The notes beneath the pieces were generated by a model. It saw only the letters and a program-made list of their open reading frames with translations, was not told where the DNA came from and searched no databases. The translations under genes were made by a program, and so were the position numbers. Below, in pieces: positions 1 to 9,204 of a stretch of 9,204 bases of DNA. Positions within the stretch are counted from its first letter, which is position 1; each line of letters starts with the position of its first letter. Source of the stretch: Campylobacteraceae bacterium (lineage in GTDB: Bacteria; Campylobacterota; Campylobacteria; Campylobacterales; Sulfurovaceae); NCBI GenBank assembly GCA_027002665.1, contig JALWZK010000011.1, positions 1-9,204 of the forward strand. The letters run 5' to 3'.

Positions 1-730
1 TATCTATAGTTGAGCTATTCATATACTGCTTTAATTTGGAATATTGTAACTCTTTTTGAATAATCTCCTGCTCCAACTTCGATATAATCTTGCTCTTAGA
101 TTTAATATCTATAGATGGGTCTATAGTTCTGTGTCTATTTTGATAATTTAATAGCTCCTCAATAGAGGCGAATAGTATCTCTTTATTATGCTGTTCTTGC
201 TTTTTTAAAAATTTTAATATCTTATCCCCATTATCCCTATTAAAGAGATTTAACATCTTTTCAGCCTCTGAGATAATAAACTCCAATATCTCCTTAGCTC
301 TTTTAGCGTTAGTGTGTAGAAATGATATATCAAGGGTGTTTGAGGTAACATCATAATTTATAATTACCCTCTTTCTATATAGATTTAAAAAGTCAGCAGA
401 TGTTGAGAATGAATATTTTCGCTGTAAAAAATCTATATCTCTACTCATATAGTGTGCTTTCAATTTAAATTTTTTATCTATCTTATTAAACATCTCCATT
501 GAGTAGATATATTTCTCTATTAACTTAGAGTCTTGCATATTGGAATTTGCATTATTTGGGAGTAGTGTAGTTATCATATTTGTAGGCATTGCCGGAGATT
601 TTAAATCTTTGATTAATATTGTAGATGAGGACTCATATAGTTCACTCTGCACAAAAGCTACATAATAGGATAGTCCCAGAAAGGGCAGAAGGAATAGAAA
701 CCAAAACCCCCTATTTTTTAAAATTTTCAT
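1..730 (-). CDS. kpsE: KpsE-family capsule export inner-membrane/periplasmic adaptor (3' end outside window)
   Basis: Partial gene: 243 residues are visible and the frame is still open at the left edge. The family (KpsE/BexC/CtrB, a polysaccharide co-polymerase type) links the KpsMT ABC transporter to the outer-membrane exporter and acts mainly in the periplasm. The protein starts with a very short basic tail (MKILKNRG), then one membrane segment at about residues 8-26. Next comes the typical start of the periplasmic domain (YESSSTILIKDL, about 32-43). A helical, charged region follows from about 145 onward, with the family-like stretch LLNYQNRHRTIDPSID near 200-215, and is probably coiled coil. 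A second membrane segment near the C-terminus is expected but lies outside the window. The ATG at 730 is preceded by a strong AAGGAGGAT Shine-Dalgarno that overlaps the kpsT stop codon, with an 11-nt gap. The family call is by motif and position after kpsM-kpsT. Confidence 0.85.
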   Translation of the reverse strand, partial: MKILKNRGFWFLFLLPFLGLSYYVAFVQSELYESSSTILIKDLKSPAMPTNMITTLLPNNANSNMQDSKLIEKYIYSMEMFNKIDKKFKLKAHYMSRDIDFLQRKYSFSTSADFLNLYRKRVIINYDVTSNTLDISFLHTNAKRAKEILEFIISEAEKMLNLFNRDNGDKILKFLKKQEQHNKEILFASIEELLNYQNRHRTIDPSIDIKSKSKIISKLEQEIIQKELQYSKLKQYMNSSTID

Positions 731-741
731 TGAAATCCTCC

Positions 742-1404
742 TTAACTATTAATATTATTATATATCTTTATGGCATCTTCTATATTGTCATAGTAGTATA
801 ACTTTGCATTATCTAAGACTATACCAACATTACAAATCTCTCTTAAAGTCCCCATATCATGACTAACCAATAGGACGCTACAACTCTCTATTTTCTTAAA
901 AAGTGCATCTTTTGACTTCTTTCTAAATCTCTTATCACCTACAGATAGCGTCTCATCAATTAGGAGATAATCAAAATCAAATGCTAAACTTAATCCAAAG
1001 CTAAGTCTCGATTTCATTCCTGATGAGTATGTCTTAATTGGCATATCAAAATAGTCTCCAAGCTCTGAAAAGGATTTGACAAACTCCAATATTTTATACA
1101 TCTCATCTCTATTCTTTCCATAGATACGACACACAAACTTTACATTTGCTCTCCCTGTCATATCTCCCTGAAATCCTCCAGATAGAGCTAATGGCCATGA
1201 GAAACTATTATTAGATATAATCCTGCCTCTATTTGGAAACTCTATTCTGCCCAACATTCGCATTAGGGTAGATTTTCCAGCTCCATTTCTTCCCAATATT
1301 CCCACATTGACCCCCTCTGGAATGGTAAAAGAGACATCTCTCAAGAGATACTTTTTCCCATGGGGAGTTCTAAAATATTTGGTCACATGCTCTAATTTAA
1401 TCAT
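742..1404 (-). CDS. kpsT: Capsule polysaccharide ABC exporter, ATP-binding subunit (KpsT)
   Basis: This cytoplasmic ATPase powers export of lipid-linked capsular polysaccharide through KpsM. It is 220 aa, the usual length for KpsT. Visible motifs are Walker A GRNGAGKST (38-46), a Q-loop region with Gln79, and the degenerate ABC signature YSSGMKSR (126-133). Walker B is DYLLIDE (145-151), and the H-loop is SHD with His182. The YSSGM signature in place of LSGGQ is normal for the KpsT/Wzt polysaccharide subfamily. No C-terminal carbohydrate-binding extension like that of some Wzt proteins is present, so substrate recognition is not carried here. The start ATG overlaps the kpsM stop by 4 nt (ATGA) and no good Shine-Dalgarno precedes it, so translation is probably coupled to kpsM. 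All ATPase residues look intact. Confidence 0.95.
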   Translation of the reverse strand: MIKLEHVTKYFRTPHGKKYLLRDVSFTIPEGVNVGILGRNGAGKSTLMRMLGRIEFPNRGRIISNNSFSWPLALSGGFQGDMTGRANVKFVCRIYGKNRDEMYKILEFVKSFSELGDYFDMPIKTYSSGMKSRLSFGLSLAFDFDYLLIDETLSVGDKRFRKKSKDALFKKIESCSVLLVSHDMGTLREICNVGIVLDNAKLYYYDNIEDAIKIYNNINS

Positions 1405-2177
1405 TGAGAGACAATCGCTTTACTAAGTTTAACATATAGTAGCAATCCAATATATAGAGAAATGGTAGTCCATAATAGTATATATGTATAGTTTACAAAC
1501 TCATCTGTCAGAGAGTGGAAATATGAGGCGTGAATAAGCTCCATAAAGTGGACTAATGGATTTATTGAGAGAAGCTTAGAGGCGGATGGAGGTAAATCTG
1601 ACAGCGTATAGAATATTGCAGAGGTAAACATTAGAGGCATCATTGCCAACTTTACAACCTTTATAAAGCTTGTAAAGAAGAAACCAATTACGCTAACCAT
1701 TAAGCCAAATCCAAAGGCAAATAGAATTAACCATAAAATAGCCAATAGAACCATACCAAGATTTTCTGGATGCATATCATAATTAAAATAGAAACCTACC
1801 CCAATAAATATAAATGAGATAACTCCTGTAATCATAATCTCAACCAGCAATCTTGCAATTAGAGTATCTATGGGCTTTACCTGCTTATATGCAAATAGAG
1901 CCTTATTTGATTTAAAGGCACTCATGGAGTTATTTACAATATGTCGAAATAGATTATATGCGATAAATCCAACTGTAATAAATACCGCATAATCAAAATT
2001 GGAACGCTTTCCAAATAGAAGTATCTTTATGGTGACAAAGATGAGTATCTGAAGTAGAGGTTCTAAGAAGACCCAGATATATCCAATCTTTCCGGCAGAG
2101 AAGCGAACCTTAACCTCCCTTAAAAAGAGGGCATATACTACAGCTTTCTGTATCTCCCATGAACTCCTAAGTCTCAA
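1401..2177 (-). CDS. kpsM: Capsule polysaccharide ABC exporter, permease subunit (KpsM)
   Basis: This is the inner-membrane permease of the ABC-2 type that pairs with KpsT to move capsule polysaccharide out of the cytoplasm. It is 258 aa, the standard size. It has an amphipathic N-terminus with the family stretch LFLREVKVRFSAGKIGYIW (18-36). Six hydrophobic segments lie at about 34-54, 62-80, 104-131, 139-163, 172-193 and 231-250. The conserved end-of-domain stretch NPLVHFMELIHASYF spans 206-220. The start is a TTG at 2175-2177: AGGAG lies 5 nt upstream at 2183-2187, no in-frame ATG occurs before residue 135, and later starts would remove conserved sequence. It follows galE by 8 nt and overlaps kpsT by 4 nt. 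The motifs and the pairing with kpsT make the assignment firm; the exported polymer cannot be inferred from this subunit. Confidence 0.95.
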   Translation of the reverse strand: MRLRSSWEIQKAVVYALFLREVKVRFSAGKIGYIWVFLEPLLQILIFVTIKILLFGKRSNFDYAVFITVGFIAYNLFRHIVNNSMSAFKSNKALFAYKQVKPIDTLIARLLVEIMITGVISFIFIGVGFYFNYDMHPENLGMVLLAILWLILFAFGFGLMVSVIGFFFTSFIKVVKLAMMPLMFTSAIFYTLSDLPPSASKLLSINPLVHFMELIHASYFHSLTDEFVNYTYILLWTTISLYIGLLLYVKLSKAIVSQ

Positions 2178-2182
2178 TAAAA

Positions 2183-2187
2183 CTCCT
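2183..2187 (-). promoter_or_regulatory. Ribosome binding site deciding the kpsM TTG start
   Basis: AGGAG on the minus strand is followed by a 5-nt spacer and TTG at 2177. The site overlaps the galE stop codon TAG, so galE termination and kpsM initiation are adjacent and probably coupled. It is the best evidence that kpsM starts at TTG, because no ATG is available in frame nearby. Confidence 0.75.
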
Positions 2188-3199
2188 ATCTATACCCATT
2201 AGGATTATTTGATTGCCATCTCCAACTATCTTCACACATCTCCTCAATGCCTCGCTTCGCTTCCCAACCCAGAATCTCTCTGGCATAGCTGGGGTCTGCA
2301 TAGCAGGTAGCAATATCTCCGGCTCTTCTTGGGGCTATCTTATATGGGATTTTAACTCCTGATGCTCTCTCGAATGCTTTTACCATATCCAATACAGAGT
2401 ATCCCTTGCCTGTTCCAAGATTTATAGTCATAACTCTATTGAATGAGTCTATCTTATCTAAAGCTTTTACATGCCCATCTGCGAGATCCATAACATGTAT
2501 ATAGTCCCTAACTCCTGTCCCATCATGTGTATCATAATCATCTCCAAATACACTTAGATACTCCCTCTTACCAATGGCAGTTTGGGAGATAAATGGCATA
2601 AGATTATTTGGAATATCAGCAGGGTCCTCACCAATTACCCCACTCTTATAGGCTCCGACTGGATTGAAATATCTAAGTATAACTATTCTCCAGCTATTAT
2701 CAGAGATAAATATATCTCTTAAAATCTCCTCTATAAACAGCTTACTTCTCCCATAAGGATTGGTTGCACCAGTCGGAAAATCCTCTCTTATTGGATTTGA
2801 GGCAGGATTTCCATATACTGTAGCAGATGAGCTAAATACGATAGATTTACACCCATTCTCACTCATAACTTTACATAGATTTATAGTTCCATATACATTA
2901 TTTTCATAATATTTAATAGGCTCACTCACAGACTCCCCGACAGCTTTGAGACCTGCAAAGTGGATAACTGCATCTATCTTATATCTTTTAAATACTCTGT
3001 CTAAATCCTCTCTACTTCTAATATCACCCTCTACTACCTCAATAGCTCTATCTACAATCTTTTCAACTCTTCTAACACTCTCTATAGATGAGTTGGAGAA
3101 GTTATCAAATACTACGACATTATATCCAGCCTCTATTAAGAGTATGAGTGTATGAGAGCCTATATATCCAGCTCCACCTGTTACTAAGATAGTTTTCAA
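2186..3199 (-). CDS. galE: UDP-glucose/UDP-N-acetylglucosamine 4-epimerase (GalE/Gne type)
   Basis: Short-chain dehydrogenase/reductase-fold epimerase, 337 aa, colinear with E. coli GalE. It interconverts UDP-Glc/UDP-Gal, and in some members UDP-GlcNAc/UDP-GalNAc, using tightly bound NAD. Visible features are the NAD motif TGGAGYIGSH (7-16), Ser124, the catalytic pair Tyr149 and Lys153 (YGRSK), and the GalE tail WRWQSNNPNGY. Residue 299, which limits substrate size and is Tyr in E. coli GalE, is Cys here (TCYADP), as at the equivalent human GALE position (Cys307). This favours activity on N-acetylated sugars. The start is TTG at 3199, because the Rossmann motif begins at residue 7 and the next in-frame Met is at 112. 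The stop codon of tviB abuts it directly. Next to a UDP-GlcNAc dehydrogenase, it probably supplies UDP-GalNAc or UDP-Gal for the polymer. Confidence 0.92.
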   Translation of the reverse strand: MKTILVTGGAGYIGSHTLILLIEAGYNVVVFDNFSNSSIESVRRVEKIVDRAIEVVEGDIRSREDLDRVFKRYKIDAVIHFAGLKAVGESVSEPIKYYENNVYGTINLCKVMSENGCKSIVFSSSATVYGNPASNPIREDFPTGATNPYGRSKLFIEEILRDIFISDNSWRIVILRYFNPVGAYKSGVIGEDPADIPNNLMPFISQTAIGKREYLSVFGDDYDTHDGTGVRDYIHVMDLADGHVKALDKIDSFNRVMTINLGTGKGYSVLDMVKAFERASGVKIPYKIAPRRAGDIATCYADPSYAREILGWEAKRGIEEMCEDSWRWQSNNPNGYR

Positions 3200-4453
3200 C
3201 TATAATCTCCCATCAGCATTTTTTAAAACCGATTTAATATCAAATACCACTTGGTCACTCACCTTTAAATCTAAATCTCTATAATTATTGTGAGCTACTG
3301 CCAGCACTACTGCATCGTAACTCTGAATATCAATATTAACCTCATCTATTAAATTCAAATTATACTCTCTTTTTACTTCATCTTTGTCAGCCCAATAGTC
3401 ACTTACATCTACATTACAACCAAAATCTTCCAACTCTCTAATAACATCAATCACTCTACTATTTCTAATATCGGGGCAGTTCTCCTTAAATGTAATTCCT
3501 AAGATTAAAACCTTTGAACCCTCTATCTTTTTACCCTTTCTTATCATAAGTTTAATAACTCTATTGGCTACATATATCCCCATATTATCATTTAATCTTC
3601 TTCCAGCCAATATAATTTCTGGGTGATAACCCACCTCCTTTGCCTTATGGGTTAAGTAGTATGGATCAACTCCGATACAGTGTCCCCCAACCAATCCCGG
3701 TTTAAACTTTAAAAAGTTCCATTTGGTCCCTGACGCCTCCAATACAGCATTAGTATCAATTCCCAATTTCCCAAATATCATAGCTAACTCATTTACAAAT
3801 GCTATATTTATATCCCTTTGGGCATTCTCAATAACCTTAGCAGCCTCTGCTACCTTGATTGACGGTGCAAGGTGTGTTCCGGCGGTAATAACTGAGCTAT
3901 ATAAATTATCTACCCTTTTTGCTATCTCGGGAGTTGAGCCAGATGTAACTTTTAGAATTTTTGTAACTGTATGCTCTTTATCTCCGGGATTAATTCTCTC
4001 TGGGGAGTATCCACAGAAGAAATCCCTATTAAATTTTAATCCTGAAACTCGCTCTAAGATTGGAACACAATCCTCTTCAGTTGCTCCCGGATATACGGTG
4101 CTTTCATAAATTACAATATCTCCCTCCTTTAAAACCTTACCTATTGATTCACTTGCCTTTAAAAGAGGTGTTAAATCTGGTCTTTTATGTCTATCTATTG
4201 GAGTTGGAACTGTTACAATATATATATTACAATCTGCAATATCTTCTAATTTATCTGTAAACTCCATTCCATTAGCTATTGCCTCTTTAACCTGTTTAGT
4301 GGTTAGCTCAAGAGTTCTATCTATACCCTTAGATAACTCATCAATTCTTGCTCGATTAATATCAAACCCTACCACTTTATACTTAGATGAAAAAGCGTGT
4401 GCTAATGGAAGACCGACATAACCTAAACCTATAACTGCAATTTTAATACTCAT
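3200..4453 (-). CDS. tviB: UDP-N-acetylglucosamine 6-dehydrogenase, TviB/WbpA type
   Basis: NAD-dependent four-electron dehydrogenase that oxidises C6 of UDP-GlcNAc (or UDP-GalNAc) to the uronic acid, in the cytoplasm. It is 417 aa. Motifs are [10 protein letters not shown] (9-18, NAD binding), VPTP (82-85), YESTVYPG with Glu117 (116-123), and PERINPGD (151-158). [10 protein letters not shown] carries the conserved Lys206 and Asn210. [12 protein letters not shown] carries the catalytic Cys259. [14 protein letters not shown] (320-333) is in the C-terminal UDP-binding domain. As I recall it, Salmonella TviB, of the Vi antigen pathway, matches this pattern along most of its length. WbpA is the main alternative; WecC (UDP-ManNAc) and plain UDP-Glc dehydrogenase fit less well. 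A 34-nt gap separates it from kpsF and its Shine-Dalgarno (AGAGAG) is weak, in contrast to the tight packing elsewhere. galE follows with no gap, suggesting the two enzymes work in series or share a substrate pool. Confidence 0.88.
   Translation of the reverse strand: MSIKIAVIGLGYVGLPLAHAFSSKYKVVGFDINRARIDELSKGIDRTLELTTKQVKEAIANGMEFTDKLEDIADCNIYIVTVPTPIDRHKRPDLTPLLKASESIGKVLKEGDIVIYESTVYPGATEEDCVPILERVSGLKFNRDFFCGYSPERINPGDKEHTVTKILKVTSGSTPEIAKRVDNLYSSVITAGTHLAPSIKVAEAAKVIENAQRDINIAFVNELAMIFGKLGIDTNAVLEASGTKWNFLKFKPGLVGGHCIGVDPYYLTHKAKEVGYHPEIILAGRRLNDNMGIYVANRVIKLMIRKGKKIEGSKVLILGITFKENCPDIRNSRVIDVIRELEDFGCNVDVSDYWADKDEVKREYNLNLIDEVNIDIQSYDAVVLAVAHNNYRDLDLKVSDQVVFDIKSVLKNADGRL
3207..3211 (-). 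promoter_or_regulatory. Ribosome binding site deciding the galE TTG start
   Basis: GGGAG on the minus strand lies inside the last codons of tviB, 7 nt before TTG at 3199. The tviB stop TAG immediately precedes this TTG. The spacing is ideal, and no other usable start lies before the NAD-binding motif. Confidence 0.75.
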
Positions 4454-4478
4454 GAATTACTCTCTATTTTTTTCTTTT

Positions 4479-4484
4479 ATTATA
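4479..4484 (-). promoter_or_regulatory. Possible internal -10 box ahead of tviB
   Basis: TATAAT on the minus strand lies in the only sizeable gap of the operon (4454-4487), 25 nt before the tviB ATG. With a 17-nt spacer the -35 would be TTTATG, only a partial match to TTGACA. Campylobacterota sigma-70 promoters often lack a clear -35, so it could work, but the region is AT-rich and chance matches are expected. Confidence 0.3.
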
Positions 4485-4487
4485 TCG

Positions 4488-5432
4488 TTAAATTCCTAAA
4501 TCATAAATTTGAACAACCCCTATTAATTTATGATTAATTGCTACCAGCAGGGAGTTTACCTTATATCTCTCCATCATCTTTTGAGCCTCGACAAGCTTCG
4601 ATTTAGGGTTTATGGTCTTAGGATTTAGAGTCATTAAATCCTTTGCCCTTAGAGAGAAGAATCTCTCCTCCATACTCTCCATAGCTCTTCTAATATCCCC
4701 ATCGGTTATTATACCAATAATATTATCCTCTTCGATAATGACAACTAAGCCCAACTTATATCCAGACACAATAGATATAATATCTTTAATAGAGGTATCT
4801 CTACTACATATTGGGAGATTTTTACTCTTCATTACATCTTCAACCTTTGTTAGGAGTCTTCTCCCAAGACTACCCCCGGGGTGAAAGTGTGCGAAATCGC
4901 TATCTTTAAAACCTCTCAGTTTCATTAATGCCACAGCAAGAGCATCTCCCATAACAAGAGTGGCGGTGGTTGATGAGGTTGGAGCAAGTTGTAGGGGACA
5001 CGCCTCCCTCTCTATTTTAATATTTAGATGGTAGGTGCTATTCTTAGCAAGTGTTGAGTCTGTATCTCCACTCATTCCAATAATTATATTCTTTTGAGAT
5101 TTTAAAAATGGAATAACTCTCAATATCTCATCAGTCTCCCCTGAATTGGATATTAACAGCACTATATCATCTTTTTCAACCATACCTAGGTCCCCATGAT
5201 AGGCCTCTGCGGGGTGTAGAAAGAAACTTGGTGTTCCTGTGCTTGCCATAGTGGCAGCTATCTTTTTTCCAATAAGTCCAGATTTTCCCATACCACACAC
5301 TATAAGCTTCCCTTTTGAGTTAAATATAGCCTCTACACTCTCTTTAAAGTCTATTGTTAAGAGGTTAGATAGGTTTGCTATCTCGTTGGCCTCTATCTTA
5401 AATACCTCTTTTGCAATCTCTAATATATCCAT
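4488..5432 (-). CDS. kpsF: Arabinose-5-phosphate isomerase (KpsF/KdsD family)
   Basis: Converts D-ribulose-5-phosphate to D-arabinose-5-phosphate, the first committed step to Kdo, in the cytoplasm. It is 314 aa, close to the usual length. It has an N-terminal SIS sugar-isomerase domain (about 30-180) followed by two CBS domains (about 195-255 and 262-314). SIS landmarks are GMGKSG (47-52), HPAEAYHGDLGM (73-84), SNSGET (95-100), APTSSTTA (150-157) and HPGGSLGRRL (184-193). Lys50, Glu102, Glu143 and His184 correspond, with a constant offset of nine, to the E. coli KdsD active-site residues Lys59, Glu111, Glu152 and His193, so it looks catalytically intact. Whether it is the housekeeping KdsD or a capsule-specific KpsF copy cannot be told from one locus; position beside kpsMTE favours KpsF. 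The start has AAAGGA 6 nt upstream and lies 1 nt from the pglF stop. Confidence 0.93.
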   Translation of the reverse strand: MDILEIAKEVFKIEANEIANLSNLLTIDFKESVEAIFNSKGKLIVCGMGKSGLIGKKIAATMASTGTPSFFLHPAEAYHGDLGMVEKDDIVLLISNSGETDEILRVIPFLKSQKNIIIGMSGDTDSTLAKNSTYHLNIKIEREACPLQLAPTSSTTATLVMGDALAVALMKLRGFKDSDFAHFHPGGSLGRRLLTKVEDVMKSKNLPICSRDTSIKDIISIVSGYKLGLVVIIEEDNIIGIITDGDIRRAMESMEERFFSLRAKDLMTLNPKTINPKSKLVEAQKMMERYKVNSLLVAINHKLIGVVQIYDLGI

Positions 5433-5433
5433 A

Positions 5434-8913
<3,480 letters not shown>

Positions 8914-8982
8914 TGAACCCCTGTTTTAAATTTTTTAGTAGTATTATAAACATGTATCTGAAATAATAGAAAATTAATAAAA

Positions 8983-8991
8983 ATTATAGCA
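8983..8991 (-). promoter_or_regulatory. Candidate promoter (extended -10) for the pglD-to-kpsE operon
   Basis: On the minus strand TGCTATAAT gives a perfect -10 with an extended TGn element, preceded by a T-rich stretch. No good -35 is found at a 17-nt distance (ACTTTT), which is common in Campylobacterota. Transcription would start near 8976, leaving a leader of roughly 60 nt before the pglD ATG. A second TATAAT at 8943-8948 is a weaker alternative without an extended element. Confidence 0.55.
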
Positions 8992-9021
8992 AAAAATTCG
9001 TTATAAAAAGTAAAATAGATA

Positions 9022-9050
9022 TTGACTTATATTTTTTATTGTGATATAAT
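9022..9050 (+). promoter_or_regulatory. Strong sigma-70 promoter reading out of the window
   Basis: TTGACT (9022-9027) is followed by a spacer of exactly 17 nt and TATAAT (9045-9050). A TGA just upstream of the -10 (9042-9044) makes it an extended -10. The -35 matches the consensus at five of six positions and the -10 at all six. Transcription should start near 9056-9058 and run to the right, away from the pgl-kps operon. It is by far the best promoter match in the window; its target is not identified. Confidence 0.8.
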
Positions 9051-9056
9051 AACACT

Positions 9057-9088
9057 CCACCTTATAAAAGACGATGGCAAGTCGGTGG
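9057..9088 (+). other. Potential bulged stem-loop at the 5' end of the plus-strand transcript
   Basis: CCACC (9057-9061) pairs with GGTGG (9084-9088), and GAC (9070-9072) pairs with GTC (9081-9083) directly on top. This leaves an 8-nt 5' bulge and an 8-nt loop, for eight base pairs in all. It is the only GC-rich structure in the region and begins at the predicted transcription start. It matches no riboswitch or sRNA family I recognise. Confidence 0.45.
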
Positions 9089-9109
9089 TCATTGAAAAGT
9101 TTTCAATGA
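9089..9109. repeat. Perfect 21-bp palindrome (10-bp arms, single central G)
   Basis: TCATTGAAAA, a central G at 9099, then TTTTCAATGA. It lies about 32-52 nt downstream of the predicted plus-strand start site. As DNA it has the size and symmetry of a dimeric repressor operator. As RNA it would form a stem of about eight pairs with a small loop. It is followed by A-rich rather than T-rich sequence on the plus strand, so it is not a terminator for that transcript. Confidence 0.7.
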
Positions 9110-9124
9110 AAATTAAAAAAAGAG

Positions 9125-9142
9125 TATCAAAAATCCTTGATA
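9125..9142 (+). other. Weak A/T stem-loop in the plus-strand leader
   Basis: TATCAA (9125-9130) pairs with TTGATA (9137-9142) around the 6-nt loop AAATCC. It is a third inverted repeat within 90 nt of the plus-strand start, but an all-A/T 6-bp stem is weak and could be chance. Confidence 0.3.
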
Positions 9143-9161
9143 TAGTTGGTAAAAAGATATA

Positions 9162-9204
9162 TTGAGCGATAATGCAGTAATTGTTAGTTTTACTTATGTT
9201 TTTT
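9162..9204 (+). CDS. Possible 5' end of an unidentified gene, truncated by window edge
   Basis: From TTG at 9162 a frame stays open to the window end, reading LSDNAVIVSFTYVF. It becomes hydrophobic within a few residues, as in a membrane protein, but 14 residues are too few to recognise. A strong promoter lies about 105 nt upstream and the frame begins with a TTGA overlap with a 19-codon frame ending at 9165. TTG starts are used elsewhere in this locus. Against it, no convincing Shine-Dalgarno precedes the TTG. Other possibilities are that the true start lies further right (an ATG at 9196 is in another frame) or that this is a non-coding RNA. Confidence 0.25.
   Translation, partial: MSDNAVIVSFTYVF

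Larger units (their letters stand above)
8914..9204. other. Divergent intergenic region
   Basis: This 291-nt stretch has no recognised gene. Its left half holds the outgoing minus-strand promoter for pglD. Its right half holds a strong plus-strand promoter, a leader with three possible hairpins and a chain of tiny reading frames. It is very AT-rich up to about 9050. The few GC-rich bases sit in the first hairpin, just downstream of the plus-strand promoter. Confidence 0.8.

Noticed and set aside
1000..1030. Degenerate ABC signature (YSSGM) in KpsT as a sign of an inactive ATPase
   Set aside because: The polysaccharide-exporter subfamily normally has this form; Walker A, Walker B and the H-loop histidine are all intact.
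2946..4260. Several open plus-strand frames opposite galE and tviB (2946-3155, 3723-4109, 4060-4260)
   Set aside because: They lie antisense to proteins with complete, convincing motifs, show no recognisable domain and no ribosome binding site, and are shadows of the minus-strand coding.
8943..8948. Second minus-strand TATAAT closer to pglD as the main promoter
   Set aside because: It lacks the extended TGn element and any -35 match; the box at 8983-8991 is better, though both could be used.
9171..9204. Rho-independent terminator: AGTAA/TTACT inverted repeat followed by a T-run at the window edge
   Set aside because: The stem is five A/T-rich pairs and is separated from the T-run by TATG; too weak to call, and the window ends before the T-run does.
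9051..9204. Start of an rRNA operon or tRNA after the strong promoter
   Set aside because: No 16S 5'-end motif, no boxA-like element and no tRNA T-arm or anticodon-arm pattern is visible.

Overview
The window is AT-rich, uses ATA (Ile) and AGA (Arg) codons heavily, and has almost all of its coding on the minus strand. The closest protein resemblances I recognise (PglD, PglE and PglF of Campylobacter) point to a member of the Campylobacterota (epsilonproteobacteria). This is inferred from protein motifs and base composition; there is no rRNA in the window to confirm it.

Nine minus-strand genes lie nearly end to end. Read in the direction of transcription, from right to left, the order is pglD, pglE, pglF, kpsF, tviB, galE, kpsM, kpsT, kpsE. 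The last gene runs off the left edge. Neighbours overlap by 4-8 nt or are separated by 0-11 nt, except for one 34-nt gap between kpsF and tviB. They are probably one transcription unit. A likely promoter lies upstream of pglD, with an extended -10 at 8983-8991.

The genes form three modules. pglD-E-F converts UDP-GlcNAc to UDP-N,N'-diacetylbacillosamine. kpsF, tviB and galE supply other precursors: arabinose-5-phosphate for Kdo, UDP-N-acetylglucosaminuronate, and UDP-hexose or UDP-HexNAc 4-epimers. kpsM-T-E encodes the inner-membrane ABC exporter and periplasmic adaptor of a group 2/3 capsule. The simplest reading is a capsule locus whose polymer carries bacillosamine-type and amino-uronic sugars. 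The window contains no glycosyltransferase, no initiating phosphoglycosyltransferase and no Kdo transferase, so the repeat unit cannot be read from it.

The right end (8914-9204) is a divergent intergenic region. It has an excellent plus-strand sigma-70 promoter (TTGACT, 17-nt spacer, TGATATAAT). This is followed by a leader of about 150 nt with three potential hairpins, including a perfect 21-bp palindrome, and a chain of very short overlapping reading frames. The last frame is still open at the window edge. I could not identify what this promoter drives.
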